Source: Adineta ricciae
Lineage: Eukaryota > Rotifera > Eurotatoria > Adinetida > Adinetidae
Direction: 5' to 3'
NCBI GenBank assembly: GCA_905250025.1
Contig: CAJNOJ010000196.1
Location: 1 to 64,000, forward strand
Length of the DNA: 64,000 bases
This document shows positions 11,201 to 23,064 of this stretch, one piece after another. Made by a program: the position numbers and the translations under genes. Every line of letters begins with the position of its first letter. Position 1 is the stretch's first letter. Under the pieces are notes generated by a model. The model was given only the letters and a program-made list of their open reading frames with translations, was not told where the DNA came from and ran no database searches.

Positions 11201-14200
11201 ACCAGTAGCATTGACTTGAACACTCACGTCGGACACACAAATGTGATTGTTGAAAACGGCATTGATTACTTGATCGTAGCCGACTCTTAAGTTTTCACCT
11301 TTCAAGTCTTTATACGCTTGAGTAAAATCGGAGAAAGGAGCTGCTGGCGACGAAAATTTCTCCATATTTTCACGTACTAAAATATTTTTTTTGTCACATA
11401 GCACTAGAAAAGTTGACAAACGTAGTTTTCAAGTATTTCTTCGACAAACAAAGCTCTACTTGATTTAGCAACTGTTGTTCCAACAACACTGATATTTGCA
11501 GGTGGTGCAGTTGACGACGGTGTAGTTGATGATGGTGTACTTTGTGTAAGAAAGATTGGATTTATATTAGCTACAACGAGATGATTGAAATTGATGTGAC
11601 AAAGCAAGAAAACCTTACTAGCTTTGAAGCATCCTAAGACTTTCAGTCGAAAGTAGGATGGTAGACCTCCGGTTGTTTCAAGAACTGTTACGTTAAGTCC
11701 TCTCAAATTCGGAATAATGTCATGCTGAATCGCCAAGTTGGAATCACTTGTGTATGTTAACACTTTTCCAGTCACTGGATCGAGATATGGTGTACCGTCG
11801 GCATTCAAATAGTATAGACTGAATTTAGCAATGTTTGTTGTTTTCTCATTGTAAGTTGCTTGTAAAGCCACTGTTGAGATACTGACTGTTCCTTTGAAGT
11901 ATGCTCGAACAGTTGGATGTTGAGTAATAAAGGTCACACCGGTACGATTTTCATATGCTTTTGAGAGATCGCGGAGAATATTTGGTGAGTAGTATTCTTG
12001 CATGTTTTCTTCTAACATGATGTTCTTTGGATCACATTGAGAAGCTAGAAAACAACGAAATGATAGAACGAAATTCTACTCGTAAAGTTCCTCACCGCTC
12101 TTGGTTGTTGTTCCATCAGCTTCAATTTGAGCTTTAGTTGCAACTCTAAGAGGATTACAACCATCAATATAGAGTCGAACGTTCTTCGGTGGTGATCCGT
12201 CAGCTGTTTTAGCGATATCGAATTGAATTGTATATGATCGTTGTTTGTTGTCGGCATCAGCCTGAATCAATGTTCCAGCTTGACCGGGATATTCAGGATA
12301 ATCAGGAGATTGATCAAGTGTAGCAACGAAGTCGTTGACATTGGTTCCGCCTGCTCCTGGAAGGATTCCCATACGATCAACAGTTAATGGAACACTGAAT
12401 TCCACGAGAATTGAATATGAATTTGCTTTTGTTGGAAATGTGTAACCGGTTGTCACACCATCTTTGAACAAGTCTCGGTCGACAGCAACATTGTTGGCTT
12501 TGACTGCACGAATGTAATCGCTTGGTTTGGTAAGAAGATTGAGTGGATCGGAGCAAGCGTCTAAACAAGGATATATTTAGCAGAAAGAATTCAGTATTTG
12601 ATCTTACGGCCAGCAGTAGTTTTTGTTCCTGATTTTATTGTTACTCCTGTTTGACCAATAATGTAAGTTGCACTGGATGAAAAACAACCGACGACAGCAA
12701 ATCGAAAGTGTCGTGGTGCCGCATCATCTGTTGTATTACAGAGACGTACGCTAACGGCCTTAACGCCTTCGTACCAGCCTTCGATTATTGGATCGTCTTT
12801 GGACGAAACTAGCTCAGGTACAAGTGTACCATTTGAATAAGTTAATTGTGTTAAATTGTAGTTGTATAAAGTCACACAGATTTGTCGAACATTGCTGATG
12901 GTTTTAAGATCGGTAACACCTGTTTTGTTATCAACTTCAGCGTACATTTTTGTAACAAAAATATCATTGGGAACAAATTTGATCAGCACTTTTGGATCTG
13001 CTTTCTTAAATGTCAAACCTTTTGTGCCGATATAGATGTTGGTGAAATCGGAGATAATATCTTTGGATGTTATCGAATGAACATTATAACGTTGAAGGAT
13101 GTTCTTTTCATCGCATTGTGCTAAATCGATCAATCAGATTAGATACTTCAATTCAAAATCGGGAAAAAACTTACGCCGATTAGCGATTTTTGTAACTAAA
13201 TCAAATAGAAGAGATTTGATAATGAGAAAAGATTGTTTTGGTGGTCTATTTACCTGAGGCTTGTGTTGTATCAGCTTCAATCTGAGCTTTAGTTCTTAAT
13301 AATTCTTCCTTGAAACAACCATTGAGAACAAGTTTAAGGTTGCGTGGTGGTTGACCATCGAGTGTTGCCTTGTCCGTTGTAATCTCAATTCGTTGAATGT
13401 CTTCCATGTTAACAGGAATAATTTCTCCAACATAGTTGCCAATAACTGTTGTCTCTCCATCGAAACTATCGTATAATGTGTATCGAATGGGTCCTACTAC
13501 ATTTGGTGAGTTGATTAAACCGATACTTGTAACAGCATCAATTGTTTTGGTATCGATGGTCCACGTTTGAACTTTAGTACCAGATTTGGCTGTCAAACCA
13601 GCCGATGTCGGTGACAATGCTGCATAATCTGTTGATTTTTGTCCATTGAGTACCATAGCGATGATTTTGTTCGTTGGAATTGCCATCAAATCAGTTGAAT
13701 TTGGGCATGATTTTACTGAAAAGGTAAATCTCAAACATGTTTTTCTTTTCAATTCCACTTACGTGTAGCAGCTGTTCTTGTAGTACGTGAAGCTGGGATG
13801 ATATATGTAGCCAATTTGACTAGAAAAATAAACAATAAATAATTTGATGAAGAAAAGAAGATATCATACCTCCGGAATAACATCCAAGCACTCGAAGACG
13901 AAGTCGTTGAACGGCAGCATTGTTATCGGTTTTCAAAACTTTGATCAACATGCCCCGGATGTCTTGAAAATCTCCCAAAATAGTTGGATCATCTTGTGGT
14001 GATGTCCATGTCACTGGTTCACCAGTAACTTGATCAACGATGAGTGTATCATTTGAATCGTAGAATTGCGCTTGAATCTGTCGAACATTGCCAGGATATA
14101 TTGGATGATCACGTTGAACTTGAATTTTCGATGCATAAACTTGTTGATATTCATTGAATTTGACCAAAACTTCCGGGTTTTTCAATCGGCAATTTTCACC

Positions 14201-15570
14201 ATTGAGATTTTCATAGCCCTGTGCCATGGCCGACAAACATTGAATCGATTGAAATTGATATTTCTTCACGTTGTCTCGCGTTAAAATATTACTCTCATGG
14301 CACAATGCTAAGCAAAAAGCAAATTCGACTATCGCTCAAGTCGTTTTCATTCTGAACTTACATCTTCGTCCACCTTCTCCATCGCAAATTCGGACAAAAA
14401 CTTTCAATGTCACATTCAACGCTACAGGTGTGGAATCTGTTTGTAAGATTTCCACTCGAATACCGTTGAATGGGATGCTTGGACATAATTTATCCAAAGA
14501 ATTGTTTTCTCGTCCGTACTCACTGACATAATTGATTCCCCAATTTTGGAATGAGGGATTTTTTATGGTTTGATTGTTTTCATCGAGATACGATAGACGG
14601 ATTTGTTTCACATTGCTGCGTGGTGTGACGATTTGAACGAGTCCCATGTGAATTGCCTTTTTGAAATAAACGCGAATGTTTCGAGAAGTGGACGATGGAT
14701 TAAATTGAAAACCAGTTTTGTTATTGCGAATAATCATTTCACGCAATGTGCCCAGCTGTTCACTTGCTTCACTGACTTCAATTCGTTGTAAATACGTGGG
14801 ATCTTGCATAATGTCATAAATAGGCGTGCAATTGCATGCTAAAAACATTGACACATTGATTAATACAACTCAGTCACAAGCCTAAACTTACGCAATGTCG
14901 TTTCGCATGCTGAGAGATAGATTTGGAAGTCTTGTTTGGACGTGGAAATGGGAATACTCTCCATTTTAATGACGATATCAGTCACTCGCGATAAACATCG
15001 ACTAATAACACCGTTCGTCGATTGAACAGGTCCGGTTGATGTTGTACTGGTGCCCGATGCTGTTCTCGTTGTGATATCAGCAGTAAATTCACCGGTTAAA
15101 CCACTAATTCGAATGGCTGAAAGGTCGACTGGGCCTCTGCTGAATGTAAATGTCAACGTTGGTGTTGTTGTGGTGCTTCGAATTAGGGATAATGTGTAAG
15201 GTGATGCAAAAAGATTCGAGAGAATTAATTGATCATTGGGAATATTTGTTGTTAAACGAAAGTATTCCGATCGTGCGAGAAGATTCAATGTTTGATCGCA
15301 TTGACATGCTAAAAAGAGAAGAAAAGTGTTCGAGAAACTGTTCATCGTCTAGCTCGACTTCGAATTACCGTTCGAATTGATTGAAGTTAAAGAAACTTGC
15401 GCACTGAAGAGTTTCGAAAACGAATGAAATGAGATTTCGAAATTGAAGTTCACTTACTCGATTTGAGGAATTGAAAGAATTAAAACGGAAAGAAGAATAA
15501 ACAAAGAATATGGAGAAGAAAATGTCGATACTGTACGTTTGGAAAGCGTACAATCAACAGCGGCGATCAT
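1..15570 (-). CDS. Giant secreted mucin-like multidomain protein (partial, runs off left edge)
   Basis: About 30 exons join in frame on the minus strand. Exon 1 (15458-15570) encodes a hydrophobic signal peptide ending near IPQIDAQ. Main domain exons: 14892-15308, 14362-14838, 13870-14307, 13254-13715, 12609-13120, 12096-12560, 11619-12044, 10966-11403, the pairs 10543-10691 + 10216-10480 and 9791-9939 + 9379-9739, then three module copies (see separate entries). Short Thr/Ser linker exons lie between. Many domains start with Cys-Asp-x-x-Asn-Ile-Leu and all end with a hydrophobic strand plus Gly-Cys. A second type ends in TKAQIE. Nearly all introns between domains are phase 1, so exons are symmetric and can duplicate without frameshift. 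The repeats look like extracellular beta-sandwich (discoidin-like) domains, but I cannot name the family. About 3,600 residues are visible. The start at 15570 is preferred over 15648 because it puts the hydrophobic stretch nearer the N-terminus. A secreted matrix or mucus role is inferred. Confidence 0.75.
1487..2200 (-). other. Long intron in module 1 (about 0.7 kb)
   Basis: This lies between linker exon 2201-2263 and the 149-base exon. It is more than ten times longer than typical introns here. Both ends are similar in sequence to the matching intron of module 2 (5422-6275), including the stretch GGCGAATAGCAGGAAAGTGG near 1500, while the middle is diverged. I see no coding exon in it. Confidence 0.5.
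2264..3107 (-). other. Long intron between modules 2 and 1
   Basis: About 0.84 kb between the GTAAGT donor at 3102-3107 and the CTTTTAG acceptor before 2263. The part next to the acceptor is similar to the same position upstream of linker 6276-6338. No exon with consistent phase was found in it. Confidence 0.5.
3590..4925 (-). repeat. 27-bp coding minisatellite ([10 protein letters not shown] units), module 2
   Basis: About 1.34 kb of tandem 27-base units, each coding nine residues of the form [10 protein letters not shown]. Dividing length by unit gives roughly 50 copies. Variants alternate in blocks (GQTTQ or GLTTQ; rarely PAQ, QAG, QRG), suggesting higher-order duplication of several units at a time. 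The Thr pairs next to Pro are typical O-glycosylation substrates. No stop codon occurs in several frames of either strand. Confidence 0.9.
5422..6275 (-). other. Long intron in module 2 (about 0.85 kb)
   Basis: This is the counterpart of 1487-2200, with clear similarity at both ends and divergence or small indels in the middle. It is bounded by a GTAAG donor at 6271-6275 and an ATTCTAG acceptor before 5421. Nothing coding is supported inside. Confidence 0.5.
6339..7205 (-). other. Long intron between modules 3 and 2
   Basis: About 0.87 kb from the GTAAGT donor of exon 7206-8886 to the TTTCAG acceptor before linker 6276-6338. Only short, unconvincing frames occur in it. Confidence 0.5.
7206..9193 (-). 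repeat. Module copy 3 of the giant gene (linker + 149-base exon + PGQ-repeat exon)
   Basis: Linker exon 9143-9193, then a 149-base exon 8939-9087 (starts [12 protein letters not shown], ends DILFIK, phase 0 donor), then a 1,681-base exon 7206-8886. The large exon holds a conserved head ([13 protein letters not shown]), a Gly-Cys strand, [11 protein letters not shown], a long TTQPGQPGQ repeat, and a second conserved domain starting [14 protein letters not shown] and ending SVKACTE. The exon closes phase 1 at a GTAAGT donor. Non-repeat parts are nearly identical to copies 2 and 1, so the duplication is recent or homogenised by conversion. Confidence 0.8.
7680..8590 (-). repeat. 27-bp coding minisatellite (TTQPGQPGQ units), module 3
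   Basis: About 0.9 kb of the same 27-base unit, roughly 33 copies by length. Two blocks of about 270 bases around 7800-7960 and 8070-8230 repeat the same order of variants (QSG, THQGQ), showing a multi-unit duplication. Unit composition differs from module 2, with more GQTTQ and fewer GLTTQ, so the two arrays expanded separately. Confidence 0.9.
15369..15570 (-). other. Signal-peptide exons of the giant secreted protein
   Basis: Exon 1 (15458-15570) encodes Met-Ile-Ala-Ala followed by a hydrophobic core [16 protein letters not shown]. It is spliced through a GTAAGT donor to a 35-base exon (15369-15403) that completes the cleavage-like stretch DAQVSLTS. A TTTTTAG acceptor then opens the first domain with A-C-Q-C-D-Q. 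The frame is continuous only if both small introns are removed, which supports this as the true 5' end. Confidence 0.7.
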
Positions 15571-16433
15571 TTCGAGACAAATTTTTCGTTTAGTCTGTCT
15601 CACTTGATCAAATAAAATCAAAGAATGAATAAAAATGATTCGTGACACTTTTTTTTATATAATCACTGATCGGTCGACGCGATTGTTCTTCTATCTTCTA
15701 AATGTTTTCCAAGAAAAGGCACGGGCCGTCTTAATGGCCTATTAACAACGCTCTTTTGTTCTTCGATGTTCGTTTTTTCTCATTAGAACGAAAATGAAAA
15801 CTTCTGGTGCCCATATTCATACCAAGAAAAAAACATCAAAGCATATTAGATGAATGAAGTAACTACTCGAAGAAAAGAAGATTCTTTCATAAAGAATATC
15901 AATTGCACTTTTCGATAATGATCTTATTTTCTTCTTTATCGACTGCCCACACAAAAATATGTGATCAAGTTATATAATCGATTTCGAAATTTCGAGCGAG
16001 AAACGAAACAATTGACAAAATAGTGTATTTCTCGAGAATGCGATTCAATGCAGATTTATCGAGTCGATATGCAAAAAAATGACGGAGTTGTCGGAATATT
16101 TCACTTGGGTGCTGAGAAGATGAGAATTATTCACCATGGAAGTTTTTCAACGTCAGCTGGTATCTCAAATCGACAATATCTTCGATCAATGAAAATTTTT
16201 GAAGATGATTCTTTCATAGACAAAGAACACAATTATTTTTGCCACTTTTTACTTCTATTCACTAGCGACAGATGGAAATAATATCATTCCATCGTTATAT
16301 CAGATATAAATCCTTTTTCAGTCGATTACATATCTTCCTCACTTTTTGCAGTTCATTCAGTGTAATTAATAATGTATTTAGCGGAATATTCGAAAAAATA
16401 TATATGTATAAGAAATAGTGTTCGAGTCGAATT
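15571..16433. other. Intergenic region between giant gene 5' end and SPATA17 3' end
   Basis: About 860 AT-rich bases. It should hold the promoter of the minus-strand giant gene. A TTTTTTTATATAA-like stretch sits at about 15649-15662, some 80 bases upstream of the chosen ATG, and is a possible TATA element. No gene is supported here. Confidence 0.4.
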
Positions 16434-17969
16434 TTACGAAGTTGAATAGTAGAAATGAGGTTCCACATAAGTTTTTTCTAATTTATCAAATTCAGGAATT
16501 CCGTGTACCAATGAGCGAAAACCCTAAAAATTTCTCATAGAAATCAAGTGGTTTTCTTCCTGGAGAAAAAAACAAACAAACCTTGTGTGACATCCATTGT
16601 TGTTTATTTTGTTGTCGTAAGGATAATTGTTCGAGTTTTCGTGGTTCTTCAAACGGTTCTTCGCCGTGTAACATACGAGGATAAGGTTTTTCACGAAAAA
16701 GACCTGCTCTAAAACTGAAAAAATACAGAAAAAAGGTTCGGTGATTTATTTTTTTCTGTGAAGTGTTCGTTTCATACGTGTCATCGTGAACTCGGTCAGC
16801 CCATTCTTGAAGTTTGATTTCTTCGCGCATTTTTTCCGAAGCGAAATAATCGGTTTCGCATCGTAATGAAGGTTTTAGTGGACGATAGCGCTGATAACGA
16901 ACATCTTCCGATGGACGAAAAGGGCCCTAAACGAGTCTCAAATCGAGCAACAAATGAACTTGAACAACTTTCCTACCTGTGGTTTTGGTTTCAATGGCGG
17001 TAAGAATCTCGATAGTTCGGCTATTTCGTCTTCTTTCGTAGTCTTCATTGATTTTGTCGGTGATGTAGTTTGGAATTTCGTTGATCGTAAGATAATTTCC
17101 ATTTCCTTTGGTGCGCTAAACACAGATTTCTATAAATAAAAGAATTCGATTTGATTTTAAAGGCTTTACTCTAAGTATTTCGAATTATAAATTCCAGGTG
17201 CAACTTTCGTGCTGACTAAATAATGTGTTCGTCTCGCTTCATCTTCTAATTTCGACAAATTTGCTTGTCTTTGTTGTTCAAGTTCCTTTTGTTCTAAATA
17301 TTCTCGGTATTCAATCATTTGAATGCTGAAATAAAAAGAAAAACGAGTTTTGATTTCGAAAGACTTTCATCAATACCGAATTTGTTCGTTTTTAACTTCA
17401 AGCCCAGCAAGGTATCGCTTTCGACTATAATAATCCAGAACATATTTACGAACGTAATATCCTCGCCAGATTTTTTGAATCTGAAAAGATAAGAAAACCT
17501 TGCCTCGGAAAGCAGAGAACGTTTGCGTCATACTTTCACTGCTTTATCATCGTAATATTTCAATCGAAGTTGAAGAACATGAGTCTAAAACAGATTTTCA
17601 TCGAAGTCATTTTGTAATTCAGTGTTGTACTTTGAGTTTCTTGCGAAAAAGCTGTCTCGCTTTATAACTTCGCCACCATCGTTGAATGATCACGGCACAT
17701 CGATGTAAAAACCTAAAAATAATGGTATATCGTATTCGGACTGGCTTTGGAAGGACGAACTTGAGATGAGCTCGAACGCGAAAGCCTCGCCATGTTGATT
17801 GAATAATTATAGAAGATTCATGTTCATATTCGCGAGCAATTTCAGCTTCTCTACAAAGATTTTCATAAGAAAATGAATTATTCAGCAGTGATTTCATTTA
17901 CTTAGCTAAATGTTCGAGTTCTTCAAGAATTTTTTCTGAATTCCGACGTAGTTCCAAAAAACCTGCCAT
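16434..17969 (-). CDS. SPATA17: SPATA17-like IQ-motif protein
   Basis: The multi-exon minus-strand gene starts MAGFLELRRNSEK at 17969 and ends EPHFYYSTS at 16434. Three IQ calmodulin-binding motifs are seen: IIIQSTWRGFRVRAHL, AVIIQRWWRSYKARQ and VKIQKIWRGYYVRKY. A coiled, charged stretch follows, and then YLVSTKVAPGIYNS, which matches the family signature of spermatogenesis-associated protein 17. Further shared segments are FLPPLKPKPQGPFR and RYQRYRPLKPSLR. Introns are about 50 bases; the last (16511-16568 region) must be removed to reach the C-terminal exon. In vertebrates the protein is testis or cilium associated; here the role is inferred to be axonemal. The start lies 258 bases from the debranching-enzyme start on the other strand. 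Confidence 0.85.
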
Positions 17970-18227
17970 TCGAATCGATACTGTAAAACGATTTTATCAA
18001 CAAAAACTCAAAAGAAAAGAAACCTTTTAACACTCCGTTGTCAAGTTATTAACGTGAAAAATGAACTGTACGCATTGATTTCCATTATAGATGTCGCATC
18101 ACTCCATTCTTCGTTCTCATTTCTTCCCATTGGTTTTCTCGCAAATACATTTATAAGTTTACTCGATAATACCACTCTCAGAGTATTTTTACGACTTGTA
18201 CATTATCTTTCACATCCACCTTTAAAT
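17970..18227. promoter_or_regulatory. Shared head-to-head promoter region, SPATA17 / glycogen debranching enzyme
   Basis: Only 258 bases separate the two divergent start codons, so regulatory sequence must be shared or interleaved. An in-frame upstream ATG at 18054 would extend the debranching enzyme by 58 residues. That extension has no resemblance to the family, so I treat it as untranslated. Confidence 0.45.
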
Positions 18228-21200
18228 ATGTCTCGCAGACGAACATCGTCCGTCTCCGCATTTTTCCACTCCCTTGTGCTCGATACCAAAGTTTCATCAA
18301 CATCACCTGGCATTTTCTATATTCAGTGTGATACACCTCTTCACTTTACACTATCATCGGCGTTAATTCCATACGATGTACAACTTTTCTGTGATTACCA
18401 TTCAACGAATTATCAACGCGGTGTCTATCACCAATTAAAATGGTCGTCGAAGGATGACGATCGATTCGCTCAACTATTTTGTACACGTTCTGGTCCAATC
18501 CATTATTATTTTACAGCCAAAGATAAAAAAGGCGAAGGTTATATCATCGTCGAACCACGTCTTTCGAATTTAACAAGCGGAGACGTCGAAGAAATCACTT
18601 GTTTAACCGTTTTATCGAAATCTTTAGGCAAAATGGAAAGTTGGGAATCGCGTTTAGCAATCGCTCATCATAGTAATTATAACATGATACATTTCACGCC
18701 AATTCAACAATTGTATAAAGTTTCGAATTCGTCCTATTCGATAACACATCATCATCAACTGAACCCAGTGTTTGGCAAAGATAAAACGCATGATGATTTA
18801 AAGAAAATCATCGATCGAATGGCAAATGAATGGAATATTTTATCGATTACTGATCTGGTTTATAACCACGCCGCAAACGATTGTGCCATTTTGGAAAATC
18901 ATCCCGAAGCTTCGTATAATTTAATCAATTCTCCTCATTTAAAACCCGCATTTTTACTTGACGCCATTCTAATGCAATTTACGTGTGATGTCGACGCCGG
19001 AAAAATCGAAGGAATTCCTGCAACGATTTCCAAAGAACATTTACCAATAATCCAAGATTATCTTCTGAATAAAGTCTTCCCGGGTTATGCATTTCACGAA
19101 TTTTATATGATTGACGTTAGAAAAACGATTGAAGAATTCAGTCGGTTCATTGAAAATACATCGCCAAGCAACTCTTCGCACATTTATGAAGATGAATACG
19201 CATTCCGAATTGATTACGGTTCTTACTCGCGTAACGCCGCTCGAATTAACTATGAGAAAGCTCGAGAGATCTTCTATTGTGCTAATAGGACAGCAAGTCA
19301 AGCTTGTCAACTATTAGCAGATCGTCTAAAGTATTTAAATCATTCGAAATATTCGCAAGTTCAGTCGGATCTTCGTGATGCGATAACTAATTGTATCAAA
19401 GGATGCGAATATCACTTTTTCGATCAGTACGGTCCGAATTTTAAATCGATTTCGCTGAGAACACCCTTCGCTGGAAATTATTTCGCGTATCCGAAAGAGA
19501 AAATCTTTCAAACGACTCCTGAAGAAGTCGAACAAGCTTATCGAGAGAATAACAAAGCATTTCTCGAACGTGTTATGGCACATAACGGTTGGGTATGGAA
19601 TGATAATCCATTGAGAAATTTTGCAGAAGATACACAAGGACCAAATGTTTATTTTCGACGAGAATTGAATCAATGGTCTGATATTGTTAAGTTAAACTTC
19701 GGAAGTTGTGAAGAAGATTCACCGCATCTTTGGGCGTATATGAAAGAATACACAAGATTAGTAGCAACGACATTCCATGGCGCTAGGTTAGATAATTGTC
19801 ATTCAACACCATTACATGTTGCTCAAGTGAGTGAATTTTGATAGTCGAGAAGAAAAACGAAAAATTGTGTTTCAATGCTGTTTTAGTATTTAATGGATTA
19901 TGCACGAGAATTAAACCCGAAATTTTATATTTTGGGAGAATTATTTACAAGCAGCGAGACATTGGACAACCTTTTTATCAATAAACTCGGTATCAATGCG
20001 CTCGTGCGTGGTAAGGACCAAAGAACACTCAACGTCTATATGTGCTTACCTATCTCCATTAGGCACAAGTCTAGAAAAATATGTCAGCAGTAAAATAACA
20101 CTACTTTGCTATCGATAATCGTATTAAGATTATTTTATTATATATAAATATCGTTCTTTTTCTTTTGATTAGAATCGTTAAATGCTCGACTACCCTGTGA
20201 TTTGGGTCATATGATATGCGGACATGGTCGATTATCAATCGGATCCTTATTCCGTTTGCAGACAGTACTGAAACCACGTCGAGCACAAGCATTTTTCTAT
20301 GATCAAACTCATGACAATCCTTGTCCGATCGAACGGCGTTCATTAGCAGATGTCCTACCTCGTTCAGCTTATGTTGCAATGTCTTGTACACCAACTGGGT
20401 CCAATCGTGGTTATGACGAGCTCGTTCCACATCATATCGATGTTGTTCACGAGCGCCGAACTTATGAAAAATGGACCAATGACAAAGACAAAAGTCTTGT
20501 TCATGCAAAATCGATTTTCAATCATCTTCACGTTCGCCTAGTAACGGAAGGTTATACAAGAATGATTGCCGATCAGTTATCTCCGAACACTTTGATGATT
20601 ACACGACAGCATCCGATAACGAATTCCACAATCATTTTGATTGGTTATACCGATACGATAAAATCTGATGAAGAAGAAAAGATCGAACCACTGATGATTC
20701 AAGGCACAATCGAAGAGATTCTATTCGAAATGAATTTATCCTGGTTGAATAATGAGAACAAATTGGATTCGTTCCAACGCGATATTGATCACATCAATGG
20801 TTTACGTGAAAAAGATTTGAATGTTTATATAAACGAACATCTCGAGAAAGATCAATCAAATTTTGTGAATATCAGTCAAGAAAATGAGGCAAAGATGACA
20901 AAAGTGATATTTAATAAAGAAAAGTTCATTCCCGGATCGGTGATTGCTTTTCAAATCAATCTTTTGTCACATGCGAAACAAGCATCGAATGAATTACGAA
21001 AAGAAATCTTCGAGAACGATTTAGCAACGTTTCGTTCACTGATTTCCAGATTTTCGCTTGTCGATTTAAATTTTCTTCTCTATCGTTGCAAAAACGAAGA
21101 GAACAACGAACTGTATCTGATACCAGACTACGGTTCACCTGTTTACGCTGGTTTACAAGGCATCGAATCGTTATTAATTCAAATGCGAGCATTATCAACT

Positions 21201-22934
21201 GAACAAATGCTCAAACATCCGTTATGTCTTCATTTGAAAAAAGGAAACTGGTTAATGTTGTACATAAGTCAACGCTTAATTGCAAATCAACGAACATTAT
21301 TTCTCGGTCAATGGTACGAAAAACATTTTCAATATATTGATCAACTGCCTAGATATTTAATTCCTGTTTATTTCGATCTATTAATCCATCGAACGTATAA
21401 TATTTGTATTGATCGAGCAATAGATTTGATGTCGACGTCATTTGTTCAACAAGGTTCGTCGTTTGTGAAAAATTTAGCCATGACAAGTGTACAAATGATG
21501 GGAATCGTTCCCAATGCACGTTTACCGAACTATGAAGACAATCAAAAAGATAATCAATATCCATCCTTGGCAGCTGGTTTACCTAATTTTTCGTAAGTTT
21601 CCTTCGGAAATTCTCATCCAATTTCTATTCTTCAATTTTAGCGAAGGTATTTGGCGTAACTGGGGTCGAGACACATTCATCGCCCTCCGTGGTCTTCTTC
21701 TTCTAACGGGTCGATTTGATGAAGCTCGTTACTTGTTACTCACGTATGGTTCGTGTCTCCGCCATGGTCTTATACCGAATCTTCTTGCCGGCCCGCGTTA
21801 CAATGCTCGAGATGCTGTTTGGTTTTGGTTATATTCTTTGTCGGAATATACAAAATTAGCGCCGAATGGTTGTGAGATTTTAGCGGAAAATATCCAGGGC
21901 AAAGCGTTACATTCAATAGTCAAAACGGCAATCAATACTCATTTGAATGGATTGAGCTTTCGAGAATATAATGCAGGATATCAATTAGATCGCGTCATGT
22001 CAGATGAAGGTTTTAACAATAGGATTGGTATTGATAGCAGAACAGGATTTGTTTATGGTGGAAATCGTTGGAATTGTGGAACTTGGATGGATAAAATGGG
22101 TTCATCTGAACTAGCGGGAAATAAAGGTCATCCAGGATCACCGAGAGATGGAAGTGCGATTGAATTAGTTGGATTGTCGCGTGCTACCATTCAATGGTTA
22201 ATTGAAATGATTGATCAAAACGCTTATCCATACAAAGATCAACGAGCGAATCTGGAAGATTGGTTGAGAAAAATCGATGGAAATTTTGAAAAAGAATTTT
22301 GGATTGATCAAACCGATCATTCAAACAATTTTATCAATCGACGGAATATTTACAAAGACACAATTAATTCGTCACTTCAATACACCGATTTTCAATTCCG
22401 ACCAAATTTTCTCATTGCCGCTGTTGTTGTAAGAGTCCATCTTTTTTCGACAAAAAAAATTAAATTTTTCATTAATTTCCATTCTAGGCACCTGAAATGT
22501 TCAACAAAGATCACATTTGGTTGGCTTTATCTCAAGTGGAATCCTTGTTACTCGGTCCATTAGGCATCAAAACTCTCGATCCATCTGATGAACAATATGT
22601 TGGTGATTATGACAACAAGGATGAATCTACAGACTTTAAACGTGCTCACGGCTATAACTACCATAATGGTCCGGAATGGGTTTGGCTAACCGGTTATTAT
22701 TTACGAGCGAAATTGCTTTGGTCGCCGAAGGAGAAACGTGCGAAGACGCTTGAACATGTTCGAGAAGTTCTTGGAAGACATCGTGAAGCATTGTTTACGA
22801 GTGATTGGAAGTCTTTACCCGAGTTAACATCAGCGAATGGACGATTTTGTCGAGATTCATGTCCAGCACAAGCCTGGTCATGTGCAACAATTTTAGAGGC
22901 TATTTATGATGTGCAACAATATAATTTAGATTAG
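18228..22934 (+). CDS. AGL: Glycogen debranching enzyme (4-alpha-glucanotransferase / amylo-1,6-glucosidase)
   Basis: Six exons: 18228-19826, 19887-20010, 20063-20089, 20173-21592, 21642-22428, 22488-22934, about 1,465 residues, close to the usual 1,500. The N-terminal half is the GH13-type transferase: WESRLAIAHHSNYNMIHFTP, ITDLVYNHAAND, ARLDNCHSTPLHVAQ with the nucleophile Asp, LGELFT with the acid Glu, and QTHDNPC. The C-terminal GH133 glucosidase shows EGIWRNWGRDTFIALRG, GGNRWNCGTWMDKMG and KGHPGSPRDGSA. It acts in the cytosol on phosphorylase limit dextrin, moving maltotriosyl units and then releasing the 1,6-linked glucose. All key residues appear intact. The 27-base exon 20063-20089 is unusual, and its part of the loop is shorter than in vertebrate enzymes. 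The start at 18228 gives an N-terminus closest to family length. Confidence 0.93.
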
Positions 22935-23064
22935 TCTTTCGCTTTTTTGCCTTTCAATTCTTTTCTTCTCAATCAAGCATCTGTTTTGTGATAATAAACC
23001 AGCATTTTTTGGGGAATTTGAGTGTATTTTCGAGTGATTTTCAGTTTTAGATTAGACAAAAGAA

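Noticed and set aside
18054-18227. 58-residue N-terminal extension of the debranching enzyme
   Set aside because: No similarity to the family and it lies in the short divergent promoter; the second Met gives normal length.
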